DNA from: JBQTKD01 sp963703165
GTDB taxonomy: Bacteria; Actinomycetota; Actinomycetes; Sporichthyales; Sporichthyaceae
Assembly: GCA_963703165.1 (NCBI GenBank)
Contig: OY969798.1
Coordinates: 1,116,001-1,180,000 of the forward strand
Reading direction: 5' to 3'
Length of the DNA stretch: 64,000 bases
The translations under genes and the position numbers were made by a program. The notes beneath the pieces were generated by a model. That model ran no database searches, was not told the DNA's origin, and saw nothing but the letters and a program-made list of their open reading frames with translations. Positions 26,096-34,152 of the stretch are shown piece by piece. Numbering within the stretch: position 1 is the stretch's first letter; the number at the start of each line of letters is the position of its first letter.

Positions 26096-26808
26096 CCATC
26101 GTGATCATCACCGGAACGGGTACCGGTGTCGGGAAGACGGTGGTGACCGCGGCGATCGCGGCGCTGGCCGTCGAGCGGGGCGCACCCGTGGCCGTGGTGA
26201 AGCCGGCGCAGACCGGCCTGCTCCCCGGCGAACCCGGCGACCTCACACAGATCGCGGACCTGTCCGGGGCGCGCGACCTGCACGAGTTCGTGCGCTACGC
26301 GGATCCGCTCTCCCCGGAGGCGGCCGCGCGGCGCAGCGGCCGGCCGGAGGTCGATCTGCACGACGTCGCCGCGCGGATCCAGGACCTCTCCGACCTGCAG
26401 CGTCTGGTGCTCGTCGAGGGCGCCGGCGGCCTGCTGGTCCGCTGGAACAGCGACGGCGCGACCCTCGCCGACCTGGCGCGGCTCCTGGGAGCCCCGGTGC
26501 TGGTCGTCGCCGACCCCGGCCTGGGCACCTTGAACGCCACCGCGCTCACGCTGGAGGCCCTCGCGCATCGGGGACTGCAACTGTCCGGCCTGGTCGTCGG
26601 CTCGTGGCCCGCGCTGCCCGATCTGGCGTGCCTGTGCAACCTCGAGGATCTGACCTCGCTGGCGGCCCGTCCGCTGCTGGGGTTATTACCCGCTAACATT
26701 GGATCGTTCAGCCGGGCGAGCTTCGTCACGGCGGCCCGGGCCGGGCTTGGGCCAAGCTTGGGTGGGACCTTCGATGCGATGGCGTTCCTACGCGCGCATC
26801 GGCCCTGA
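26092..26808 (+). CDS. bioD: Dethiobiotin synthetase
   Basis: 238-aa ATP-dependent carboxylase that closes the ureido ring on 7,8-diaminopelargonate. The P-loop is GTGTGVGKTVVTAA; VVKPAQTGL and LVEGAGGLLVRW are the substrate and Mg-binding signatures. Length and order are normal. It is coupled to bioF by ATGA and is followed 24 nt later by bioB. Confidence 0.95.
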   Translation: MTIVIITGTGTGVGKTVVTAAIAALAVERGAPVAVVKPAQTGLLPGEPGDLTQIADLSGARDLHEFVRYADPLSPEAAARRSGRPEVDLHDVAARIQDLSDLQRLVLVEGAGGLLVRWNSDGATLADLARLLGAPVLVVADPGLGTLNATALTLEALAHRGLQLSGLVVGSWPALPDLACLCNLEDLTSLAARPLLGLLPANIGSFSRASFVTAARAGLGPSLGGTFDAMAFLRAHRP

Positions 26809-26832
26809 CCCGCATCACCCGAAGGAGCGCGC

Positions 26833-27867
26833 GTGACGACTCTGACCGAGGCTTCCACCGACCGCCGCGAGCTGCCCCCGGTGCTGGAACGCGCGCGTGA
26901 GCAGGTCCTGGGCCGCGGCGTCGGCCTGAACGAGGCCGACGTCCTGGAGGTGCTGAACCTGGCAGACGAGTTCGTGCCCGACGCGCTCGCGTTGGCCCAC
27001 GACGTGCGGATGCGTTGGTGCGGCCCGGAGGTCGAGGTCGAGGGCATCGTGTCGCTCAAGACCGGCGGCTGCCCCGAGGACTGCCATTTCTGCTCCCAGT
27101 CCGGCCAGTTCACCTCCCCGGTCCGCTCCGTCTGGCTGGACATCCCGGCGCTGGTCGAGGCCGCGAAAGCCACCGCGGCGACCGGAGCCACCGAGTTCTG
27201 CATCGTCGCCGCGGTCCGCGGCCCGGACGAGCGCCTGATGACCCAGATGCGCGACGGCGTCGCCGCGATCAAGGCCGCCGTGGACATCCAGGTCGCGGCC
27301 TCGCTCGGCATGCTCACCCAGGAGCAGGTCGACGAACTCTTCGCGATGGGCGTGCACCGGTACAACCACAACCTGGAGACCGCGCGCTCCTACTTCCCGC
27401 AGGTGGTCACCACCCACACCTGGGAGGAGCGCTGGGACACCCTCGCCATGGTCCGCACCGCGGGCATGGAGGTCTGCTGCGGCGGCATCGTCGGCATGGG
27501 AGAGACCCTCGAGCAGCGCGCCGAGTTCGCCGCCCAGCTCGCGTCCCTGGAGCCCGACGAGGTCCCGCTGAACTTCTTCAACCCGCGCCCCGGCACCCCG
27601 TTCGGCGACGTCGAGGTCCTCTCGGCCACCGACGCGCTACGGGCGATCGCTGCGTACCGCCTCGCGCTGCCGAAGACGATCCTGCGCTTCGCGGGCGGTC
27701 GCGAGATCACCCTGGGCGACCTCGGTACCCGCGACGGTCTGCTCGGCGGCATCAACGCGATGATCGTCGGCAACTACCTCACGACCCTCGGCCGGGACCC
27801 GGGCGAGGACCTCGCGCTGCTCACCGAGCTCAAGATGCCGATCAAGGCCATCGCCGAAACTCTGTAA
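26833..27867 (+). CDS. bioB: Biotin synthase
   Basis: 344-aa radical-SAM enzyme inserting sulfur into dethiobiotin. The radical-SAM motif C80-x3-C84-x2-C87 (GGCPEDCHFCSQS) binds the [4Fe-4S] cluster; VHRYNHNLETARSYF, GGIVGMGE and NFFNPRPGTPFG are conserved BioB segments. GTG start with GAAGGAG 6-12 nt upstream. Actinobacterial BioB of this class lacks part of the classical auxiliary-cluster arrangement and, in mycobacteria, depends on the helper BsaP; a likely BsaP lies at 29743. Confidence 0.95.
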   Translation: MTTLTEASTDRRELPPVLERAREQVLGRGVGLNEADVLEVLNLADEFVPDALALAHDVRMRWCGPEVEVEGIVSLKTGGCPEDCHFCSQSGQFTSPVRSVWLDIPALVEAAKATAATGATEFCIVAAVRGPDERLMTQMRDGVAAIKAAVDIQVAASLGMLTQEQVDELFAMGVHRYNHNLETARSYFPQVVTTHTWEERWDTLAMVRTAGMEVCCGGIVGMGETLEQRAEFAAQLASLEPDEVPLNFFNPRPGTPFGDVEVLSATDALRAIAAYRLALPKTILRFAGGREITLGDLGTRDGLLGGINAMIVGNYLTTLGRDPGEDLALLTELKMPIKAIAETL

Positions 27868-27870
27868 AGC

Positions 27871-28030
27871 GCGGCCTCCGGCCGCGTCACGCGCGCTCCG
27901 CGCAGCGCTTCGTCTCCTGGCGGCTGCTTCTCCGGTCGCTCGGCGGCCCGGCCCGGCGTGGTTACGCCATGCGCCGCCGGCTCCCTCCGGCACGGCCGCC
28001 CTGCGCCTCCGCGCCGGCGTCGCTCGCCAG
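27871..28030 (+). repeat. Dispersed GC-rich repeat type A, copy 2
   Basis: Starts 4 nt after the bioB stop with the same 15-nt hairpin as 14685, followed by the same two blocks at +59 and +100. A further GC-rich tail with short CTCCG/CGCTC motifs runs to about 28130. It fills the 350-bp gene-free stretch before the secreted protein. Confidence 0.75.
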
Positions 28031-28220
28031 GCTTCCGCGCCGCCGACTCCCTCGTCACCTCCGACCGCTCCGGCGGTCACGCGCGACTCGCTTCGATGCG
28101 CGCAATGCCACCGGCGCGCGTCCCCTTGTTACTCCTGTTGCCATGTTAGAAATCTGGGGCAGGAGGGAAGGCCGCTACGTGTGTGGCGTTCCCGCCACAC
28201 ACGTCATGGGGGGCCAGGTC

Positions 28221-28892
28221 ATGCGCAAGGGCATCTTCTCGAAGCCGGACACCAGCGGCGGGCCGCAGGCGGAACAGCGTCGGGATCTGCACCGCAGCTT
28301 CGCGATCGGCACCGCCGTCGTGGCGGTCACCGCACTCGCGACGACCGGCCTGGTCGGCACCGGCGGGGTCGGCTCGGCCTCGGCCGCCGTCGACCCGGGC
28401 GCGCCGTTCGGCCGCATCGTGCTCGCCCTGCCGCACGGGGCGAGCGCCACTGTCACCGAGTCACCGGTCCCGGTCGCCTCGCCGGCGCCGTCGGCCGCAC
28501 CGACCCTGGACCCGGGAGCGGCCCCGGAACTGCGCATCGCGCTGACCTACCAGCGCCGCAACCGCGACCTCTTGCTCCGCCTGAACTTCGAGGGCGCCGT
28601 CTACGTGCCCTACACCTCCGACGGCAAGCTTCTGGAGATCGGCGACCCGGCCGACCGCAAGATCGGCCTACGCGAGTCCCTGGAGTGGGGCGACGGCACC
28701 AACTACCTCGTCGAGTCCGGCAACCGCTGCGCCAAGGGTGACGAGGCGAACGTGCTCCGCTCCGTCAAGGACAGCTACGAGCTCAAGAAGAAGTACAGCA
28801 AGGCGGGCGAGTACACCCTGAACTACGTCTTCAAGGCGTGCGGCCTGACGGGTGGTCAGATCGCCGGCTCGCTGAAGATTCGCGTGCCGTAA
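28221..28892 (+). CDS. Hypothetical secreted protein
   Basis: 223-aa protein with a cytoplasmic N-terminus (MRKGIFSKPDTSGGPQAEQRR in part) and a hydrophobic export signal (FAIGTAVVAVTALATTGLVG) ending near SASAAVDP. A Ser/Pro/Ala-rich linker (about residues 75-105) precedes a C-terminal domain of about 115 residues, LRIALTYQRRNRDLLLRLNF to GSLKIRVP, which is predicted beta-rich and contains two Cys (GNRCAKGD, KACGLTG) likely forming a disulfide. I do not recognise the family. ATG 28221 has GGGGGG 7 nt upstream; ATG 28206 is an alternative. Confidence 0.75.
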   Translation: MRKGIFSKPDTSGGPQAEQRRDLHRSFAIGTAVVAVTALATTGLVGTGGVGSASAAVDPGAPFGRIVLALPHGASATVTESPVPVASPAPSAAPTLDPGAAPELRIALTYQRRNRDLLLRLNFEGAVYVPYTSDGKLLEIGDPADRKIGLRESLEWGDGTNYLVESGNRCAKGDEANVLRSVKDSYELKKKYSKAGEYTLNYVFKACGLTGGQIAGSLKIRVP

Positions 28893-28946
28893 GCCACAAG
28901 ACAACCGTGCCCCCTGCGTCGCTGACGCAGGGGGCACGTGGCTTTT
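28892..28946 (+). terminator. Intrinsic terminator after secreted protein gene
   Basis: Perfect 14-bp stem GTGCCCCCTGCGTC / GACGCAGGGGGCAC (28907-28937) with a 3-nt loop, an outer AAGCCAC/GTGGCTT pairing, and a TTTT end. Also serves the convergent SRPBCC gene. Confidence 0.85.
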
Positions 28947-28954
28947 CGGCCCGG

Positions 28955-29689
28955 TCAGTCCTCTTCGTACCGGGCGCCGAACCACTTCGCCCAGCGTCGC
29001 TCCAAGTCGGCGAAGGCGTCGGCGTCCATCCCGAAGGTCGTCAGCGTCACGCTCACCACCGCAAAGGGCTCCTCAGAGGACGGCGAGTGCGTGAGGATCA
29101 GCAGCCCGTCGCCCCAAGCGTCGACGGTCACCCCCATCTGCAGTCCGGTGCGATACCAGACCTCCCCCTCGAGGTGATCGCCCGGACCGACGTCGGCGAC
29201 GTAGGGCTCGTTCGCCGGAGTGCGGAAGGCGTTCGAGAGCCCGAGCAGGTCAGGGAGCGGGGTCGGGATCGCGCTGCGCGCCGCGCCCGCGTGGTGGATC
29301 GTCCGCCGACGTTGCTGCGGATGACGGGCGAGGTGGAATCGGGCCTGTTGCAGGAAGCTGATCCAGCCTTCCTCGATGTCGTCGTAGTCCTCCGCCCAGT
29401 TCGCTCCGGAACCTTCGCCGAACGCGGGCGGCTTGCGCTCGACCTTCAGATGCGTGTTCGCCTCCTGCTCGGCGGCGGAGAAGGTGAACAGGTGCCCGCC
29501 GATGTGCAGCGTGCGCTCGTCCTTCCCCACCACCGCGCCCTCGACGAACATCGACTTGATCTCCTCGTCGAGCCCGTCGAACTCCCAGCCGTACCAGCGC
29601 TTGATGAGTTCCGGGTCGCGGAAGGTGAGCCAGACCGCGTCGACCGGTCGGGGCAGAAGCATTTCGAAAGTGGTGTCGGGCTCAGTCAT
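28955..29689 (-). CDS. SRPBCC/AHSA1-like domain protein
   Basis: 244-aa protein with an START/SRPBCC-type N-terminal half (DTTFEMLLPRPVDAVWLTF RDPELIKRWYGW) and a second half of similar strand/helix pattern (about residues 150-240). The family binds hydrophobic ligands or co-chaperones; the ligand is not predictable here. It is divergent from the BsaP-like gene (53 bp apart) and convergent to the secreted protein. Confidence 0.72.
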   Translation of the reverse strand: MTEPDTTFEMLLPRPVDAVWLTFRDPELIKRWYGWEFDGLDEEIKSMFVEGAVVGKDERTLHIGGHLFTFSAAEQEANTHLKVERKPPAFGEGSGANWAEDYDDIEEGWISFLQQARFHLARHPQQRRRTIHHAGAARSAIPTPLPDLLGLSNAFRTPANEPYVADVGPGDHLEGEVWYRTGLQMGVTVDAWGDGLLILTHSPSSEEPFAVVSVTLTTFGMDADAFADLERRWAKWFGARYEED

Positions 29690-29742
29690 GATCTCGCGCT
29701 CGCTCAGCGGGGCAGGTCAACAGGGGAAGTACCCTACGCAGC

Positions 29743-30012
29743 GTGCAGGAAGCCGAAGCGCTCGACCCGAATGCCGCTATGTACTGCGACCGGTGCGGAG
29801 AGCCCACCGGCGCCGGCGACCACGAGGCCTGCCGGAAGGCGCGGGACCTCGAACCGCCGCGCTACTGCCCGCAGTGCCGCCGCCGCATGATCGTGCAGGT
29901 CGCGCCGAGCAGTTGGACCGCGCGGTGCAGCGAGCACGGACCGATCCAGGGCGTGTCAGGCCTGCGTCTCGAGCAGCACCAGGACGTCGCCCGCGGAGAC
30001 GACATCCCGTAG
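29743..30012 (+). CDS. bsaP: Biotin synthase auxiliary protein, BsaP-like
   Basis: 89-aa (77 from the internal ATG at 29779) Cys-rich protein: YCDRCGEPTGAGDHEAC, then PRYCPQCRRRMIVQV and ARCSEHG, giving two CxxC pairs plus two further Cys and His. This matches the small protein encoded next to bioB in mycobacteria (Rv1590, BsaP), which BioB needs for activity, probably by helping with the cluster. Here it is 1.9 kb from bioB, separated by a repeat and two genes. Its C-terminal 20 residues overlap, on the opposite strand, the end of the biotinyl-carrier gene. The call rests on remembered family pattern, so a profile search would settle it. Confidence 0.65.
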   Translation: MQEAEALDPNAAMYCDRCGEPTGAGDHEACRKARDLEPPRYCPQCRRRMIVQVAPSSWTARCSEHGPIQGVSGLRLEQHQDVARGDDIP

Positions 30013-30186
30013 CGCGACACCCACCTGACGCACCGTTCCCGACATCGGGGCGAGCACCGGGATCTCCATCTTCATCGAGTCCAGCACCACCAGGGACTCC
30101 CCGGCAACCACGGCCTGCCCCACCTCGACCAGGACCTCGCACACCGTGCCGACGAGTTCCGCGCGCACCGCGAAGCCGGCTGACAT
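29956..30186 (-). CDS. Biotin/lipoyl-binding carrier protein
   Basis: 76-aa single-domain biotinyl carrier. The biotin acceptor Lys lies in the canonical DSMKMEIPV hairpin, followed by PMSGTVRQVGVALRDVVSAG. Comparable to the mycobacterial biotinylated protein TB7.3 (Rv3221c). ATG 30186 has AGGAG 7 nt upstream; the longer open frame upstream is not needed. Its 3' end overlaps the 3' end of the BsaP-like gene by 57 nt in antiparallel orientation, putting a biotin acceptor beside a probable biotin-synthesis helper. Confidence 0.88.
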   Translation of the reverse strand: MSAGFAVRAELVGTVCEVLVEVGQAVVAGESLVVLDSMKMEIPVLAPMSGTVRQVGVALRDVVSAGDVLVLLETQA

Positions 30187-30259
30187 TCGCACACTCCTGT
30201 GATCATTGGGGCGCGTGTGGTTACCGGGAATGCGCCCCCGCGGTTGCGACACTAACCGC

Positions 30260-30850
30260 ATGGGGCTGACGGTGCTGGTGATCGGGCTGGCGCTGCTGCT
30301 GGCCGTGGTGTCGCCGAGCCGACCCGGGCACCGCCCCCAGTTGCGCGCCACCGGCGCGCTGGTCGCCGCCTGCCTCGTCCTGCTCGCCGAGCCGCTCCTG
30401 TCGGTCCATGTCGGGCTCGCCTATCCCGCACTGCTTGGCGTCGGCGCGCTGCTGCTGGCTCGCTTCGCCTTCGTCAACCGCGCGGTGCCGGGGATCGTCC
30501 TGGCGTGCTTCGGGGTGTGCCTGAACGCCTCGGTCGTTCTGGCGAACGGATCCATGCCGGTCGAGACTCATGCGGTGCTCCGCGCCGGCATCGACCCGGC
30601 CGCTCTGGCACTGGACTCCGATCCGCGCCACGAACTCGCCGACGGCTCGACGGCCCTGCGCTGGCTCGACGACCGGATCGCCGTACCGACCCCCCGGGTG
30701 GCCGAGGTGATCAGCCTCGGTGACGTCGCGATCGCCGCGGGCGTGGGCCTGTTCGTGTTCGGCTTCACCCGTCGCCACCGCCGCGAAATGGACCCCTACT
30801 ACGTCATGATGAGTGAATGGGCACCCCCGCGCAGTCCCGAGCGCTGCTGA
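30260..30850 (+). CDS. DUF5317-like membrane protein
   Basis: 196-aa integral membrane protein with five hydrophobic segments (starting MGLTVLVIGLALLLAVV) and the NGSMPVE motif near residue 95 that I associate with DUF5317. Function unknown. ATG 30260 chosen because the upstream frame is not hydrophobic or conserved. Its 3' end overlaps the next gene by 34 nt. Confidence 0.68.
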   Translation: MGLTVLVIGLALLLAVVSPSRPGHRPQLRATGALVAACLVLLAEPLLSVHVGLAYPALLGVGALLLARFAFVNRAVPGIVLACFGVCLNASVVLANGSMPVETHAVLRAGIDPAALALDSDPRHELADGSTALRWLDDRIAVPTPRVAEVISLGDVAIAAGVGLFVFGFTRRHRREMDPYYVMMSEWAPPRSPERC

Positions 30851-31230
30851 TCTTCGAGAGCGACTGCGGCTTCTGCAACCGCTGCGTGCGGCTCCTGTCG
30901 CGCCGGCTGCCGAGCACCGTGAAGTACCAGCCCTGGCAACGCACCGACCTCGCCGCCCTCGGGCTCACCCGCGAACGGGCCCGTTACGAGGTGCTCTGGG
31001 TCGGCACCGACGGCAAGGTGTTCGGCGGCGCACAGGCCGTGGCCAAGCTCCTGCTGGACTGCGGCGGAGCCTGGGCGATCCTCGGCGGACTGCTCCGGAT
31101 CCCCCCGTTCCGTTGGTTGGCCCACGGGGTCTACCGGGCCATCGCCCGCAATCGACACGTCCTCCCCGGCGGCGGGCCGCAGTGCGGCCTGAAACCCCGC
31201 CGTGAAACCGATGAAGTCGCCCGGCACTGA
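30817..31230 (+). CDS. DCC1-like thiol-disulfide oxidoreductase family protein
   Basis: 137-aa DUF393 (DCC) protein with the defining redox motif in FESDCGFCNRCVRLL (DxxCxxC), then VKYQPWQRTDL and a thioredoxin-like helix pattern ending in LLRIPPFRWLAHGVYRAIARNR. Presumed cytosolic or membrane-associated disulfide chemistry; partner unknown. It overlaps its neighbours on both sides (34 nt upstream, 29 nt downstream), so the three genes appear to form one transcript. Confidence 0.85.
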   Translation: MGTPAQSRALLIFESDCGFCNRCVRLLSRRLPSTVKYQPWQRTDLAALGLTRERARYEVLWVGTDGKVFGGAQAVAKLLLDCGGAWAILGGLLRIPPFRWLAHGVYRAIARNRHVLPGGGPQCGLKPRRETDEVARH

Positions 31231-32605
31231 ACGGCGCGGTCGCCGACGAACCCTGCGGACCCCGGCGATCGTCCTCGTCGCCGCGGTGTCCATCGGCGGA
31301 TTCACTGCGGCGCAGGGCGAGGCGAGCGGGCCGGCCGGCCCTCGCCTGCTGACCGCCGGGCTGAGCGGCAACGCCGACGTCGGATCTTTCGTTCGCCAGG
31401 TGCTTCCCGGTACCGCCCAGGGCAGCTATGTCCCCGACACCAGCGTGCTGACGAACACCGCGGCCGCCGCACCGCGGTGGTGGTTCAGCAACTGGCCGGG
31501 TCGCCGGGATCCCGCCGACCCACGCGGGATCGACTGGGCCCGATCCTGGCTGGGCGCCGGAACAGTTCCCGGACGCACCGACGCCGAACGGGCGGTCGCC
31601 CGGCGGGCACTGCTGGACCTCGCACTGCTCACCGAACCCAGCGGCGCCTCGGTGGCGAACCCCTTCGGATTGTGGAACTACACCTGGCCGCGCGACGCCG
31701 CCTGGCACGCTGCCGCCTTCGCCGTGACCGGGCACCGCGAGCAGGCCCTGCGCATCCTGACCTTCTTCGCCCGCAACCAGGACCCCGACGGCACATGGGC
31801 CGCTCGCTACCACTCGGACGGCACGGAGGTCCGCGACGGCCGGTCCCGACAACTCGACGCCGTCGGTTGGCTGCCCTGGGCGACCTGGCTGTGGTGGCAG
31901 TCGGCCCGCGACACGGCCGCGCTGCAGCGCCTGTGGGCGATGGTGTCCGGGGCCGCGGACGCGGCCGCCGACTCCGTGCAGGCCGACGGCCTGCCGCGGC
32001 CTTCGTCGGATTACACGGAGCAACGCGAGGCACGGTCGACGATCGGCACGGCGGCCCCGTTGTTGCTTGGGCTGCGTTCCGCGGTCGAGTTGGCCAAGGC
32101 CATCGGCGACATCGTTGCCGCCGACCGGTGGACCACCGCCGCCCGCCTCCTCGACGCCGCGGTCACCGACGCCTTCGGTTCCACCGGGTACCGCCGCTAC
32201 CCCGACGCCGGTTCCGGGCCGGACAGCGCGATCACGTTCCTGACCGCCCCGCTGGCCGCGCCTCGCGCCGGTTCGGTCTACCCCGCGGTCACCCGCACTG
32301 CGGCCGAGCTGCTCATGCCCTCGGGCGGGCTACGCCCGGGGAACATGCGCGGCGTACGACTGCACACCTTCACCCCGGCCACCGCGATGTTCGCCCTGTC
32401 GGCTGCCGGCGCAGGGGACGAAGCCGGCTTCCGCCGCTGGTACGACTGGTTGATCGCGCATCGCACCGGATTCGACGCGTTCCCGGAGAAGGTCACCGCC
32501 GACGGTGAGCCTGCCGCGGTCGCTCCGATCGGCTGGACGTCCGCGATCGTCCTGCTGGCCCTGGCGGTGCGCGACGGTCAGGTGCCTTCGCCGCAGGCCC
32601 CCTAG
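31202..32605 (+). CDS. Secreted glycoside hydrolase family 15-like protein
   Basis: 467-aa protein with an Arg-rich N-terminus (ERRGRRRTLRTPAIVL) and hydrophobic signal, cleaved perhaps near AAQGEASG. The core has the (alpha/alpha)6-barrel pattern of GH15-like enzymes with LWNYTWPRDAAWHAAAFAVTG in part as the signature, and a C-terminal acid-rich segment DGEPAAVAPIGWTSAIVL. It would act on alpha-linked glucosides outside the membrane or in the wall, but the catalytic Glu pair is not certain from inspection. GTG 31202 overlaps the DCC gene; ATG 31211 is an alternative. Confidence 0.75.
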   Translation: MKPMKSPGTERRGRRRTLRTPAIVLVAAVSIGGFTAAQGEASGPAGPRLLTAGLSGNADVGSFVRQVLPGTAQGSYVPDTSVLTNTAAAAPRWWFSNWPGRRDPADPRGIDWARSWLGAGTVPGRTDAERAVARRALLDLALLTEPSGASVANPFGLWNYTWPRDAAWHAAAFAVTGHREQALRILTFFARNQDPDGTWAARYHSDGTEVRDGRSRQLDAVGWLPWATWLWWQSARDTAALQRLWAMVSGAADAAADSVQADGLPRPSSDYTEQREARSTIGTAAPLLLGLRSAVELAKAIGDIVAADRWTTAARLLDAAVTDAFGSTGYRRYPDAGSGPDSAITFLTAPLAAPRAGSVYPAVTRTAAELLMPSGGLRPGNMRGVRLHTFTPATAMFALSAAGAGDEAGFRRWYDWLIAHRTGFDAFPEKVTADGEPAAVAPIGWTSAIVLLALAVRDGQVPSPQAP

Positions 32606-32652
32606 CTGAGCGACCGTGACGAGCGAGGAACGAGTGAGGAGCCCGAGCGATC
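32605..32652 (-). repeat. Dispersed repeat type B, copy 2 (between convergent genes)
   Basis: 48 bp lying between two convergent genes, from the last base of the GH15-like gene's stop codon to the first two bases of the deacetylase stop codon. On the minus strand it aligns with 9721-9768 (41 of 48). It fills the whole gap between the two genes. Confidence 0.7.
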
Positions 32653-33445
32653 AACTGCGCTGCTTGGCTCGGTCCACCTCGAACATCTCACTGGCCGTCA
32701 GGAACTCGTAGCCGCGTTCCTTCGCGGCGCGGATGATGCCCGGCACCGCGTCGACCCCGATGTATCGGTTGTCCGAACCGGCGTCGTGGCCGAGCAGGAT
32801 CACACCCGGGCGCAGGTTATCGGTGACCCACGTGACGTTGCCCGGGGTGTCCAGGTCGCCCTCACGGAGCCGCAGGTCCCACATCAGAATCTGCTGGTCG
32901 GACATCGCGGCATGTTGCAGCAACGCGCCGTTGACGCGACCGAACGGGGGCCGGATCACGGCCGGCCGACGCCCCGTCAGATCCGCCAGGACGTCGTCGG
33001 TGCGCTCGAGATCGGCTCGCAGCTCGTCGAAGCTGAGCAGGCCGAGGTCCGCATGCGACCAGGAGTGGTTGCCGAGCTCGTGGCCGTCGCGCACCTGGGT
33101 CCGCACCAGGTCGGGGTGAGCTCGGGCACGGGACCCCACCAGCAGGAACGTGGCCCGCACCTTCGCCTCGCGCAGCGCGTCCAACAGACGGGGCGTCAGT
33201 TCCTCGCCGGGACCGTCGTCGAAGGTCAGCGCCATGACCTTGCGTTGGGTGTCCGCCCGCCAGAGCACCTGCAGGGCCCCGGACGTCGAGCGTTCGGCGT
33301 AGGTGGCTGCCAGTCCACGATCCCGAGCGGCGGCTACGTCGCGGTGGTGCATGGCGCCGGCCCCGCCAAGGCCGACAGCTCCGAGCGCAAGCCCGATCCC
33401 GCCCGCCCGCAGGAAGGAACGACGCGAAGGCGAAGCGTCGTTCAA
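32651..33445 (-). CDS. Polysaccharide deacetylase (NodB fold)
   Basis: 264-aa carbohydrate esterase 4. NodB motifs are visible in order: TFDDGPG, GNHSWSHADL (metal-binding His pair), RPPFG, MWDLRL and LLGHD. The N-terminus has a twin-arginine signal SRRSFLRAGGIGLALGA, so it is probably exported folded by Tat and acts on peptidoglycan or wall polymers. It starts at TTG 33445, overlapping the HD-protein stop as TTGA; no ATG or GTG nearby gives the Tat signal intact. Confidence 0.86.
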   Translation of the reverse strand: MNDASPSRRSFLRAGGIGLALGAVGLGGAGAMHHRDVAAARDRGLAATYAERSTSGALQVLWRADTQRKVMALTFDDGPGEELTPRLLDALREAKVRATFLLVGSRARAHPDLVRTQVRDGHELGNHSWSHADLGLLSFDELRADLERTDDVLADLTGRRPAVIRPPFGRVNGALLQHAAMSDQQILMWDLRLREGDLDTPGNVTWVTDNLRPGVILLGHDAGSDNRYIGVDAVPGIIRAAKERGYEFLTASEMFEVDRAKQRS

Positions 33446-34152
33446 CGCCCCGACCGGTACGCAGGGGCGGCGCCCAGCACGCGCGTGAGCGCGTCGACCA
33501 CCTGCGGGTCGTACTCGGCGTCCCCGGCCCGGCGCAGCCGCCAGAGGGCCGCGGTCACCATGCCGGGCTCCGGATCGGACCCGGCGAGGTCGTCGTATGC
33601 GTTGGCCACCTTGAGGACCCGCGCCCCCAGCGGTTGCTGAGCGGGGATTGCCGCACCACCGAAGGGCTCGGCCTGCGCCTCGACCAGTGCGGCCACCCGG
33701 TCCATGCCGCCGGTGGCGCGGATCAATCCTGCCCCGACCTGCGCGATGTGGCGCGCCTCGTCGGTGTCCAACAGTGCGGTGTGGCCACCGTGCACCGGAG
33801 TCGCGAGGGCCAACTGCCCGACGTCGTGCAGCAGAGCCGCTCGGGTGAGTTCGTCGATGGAGTGCTCGGCCAGGCCGAGTTCGCGTGCGATGCGGCCGGC
33901 CAGCGCACTGACACGGGTGGCGTGGCCGGTACCGGCATGCCCGCCCAGTTCCGTCACCCGGGAGAGGCAGCCCACCGTCTGGCGGCGGGTCGCGTGCAGG
34001 GCGCGCAGCCTCAGCAGCACGGGGAACAGCATCAGCAACGGCGTGGAGGCGAGCACCGCCCAACTGCCGGCCCAGGCGAACGCGACCGAGGTGGTTCCCA
34101 TCACAAGCGCGACGGCAGGGACGGCGCGCACCGAGATCCCCGCGGCGTTCAT
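33442..34152 (-). CDS. HD domain protein with degenerate GYP region
   Basis: 236-aa protein with two N-terminal hydrophobic helices and an HD hydrolase core: GHATRVSALAGRIARELGL and ALLHDVGQLALATPVH. The GYP loop expected after the second His cluster is replaced by EAQAEPFGGAAIP, so c-di-GMP hydrolysis is doubtful. It lies between a full HD-GYP gene and the deacetylase, joined to both by 4-nt overlaps, and may have a regulatory or heterodimer role. Confidence 0.75.
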   Translation of the reverse strand: MNAAGISVRAVPAVALVMGTTSVAFAWAGSWAVLASTPLLMLFPVLLRLRALHATRRQTVGCLSRVTELGGHAGTGHATRVSALAGRIARELGLAEHSIDELTRAALLHDVGQLALATPVHGGHTALLDTDEARHIAQVGAGLIRATGGMDRVAALVEAQAEPFGGAAIPAQQPLGARVLKVANAYDDLAGSDPEPGMVTAALWRLRRAGDAEYDPQVVDALTRVLGAAPAYRSGR

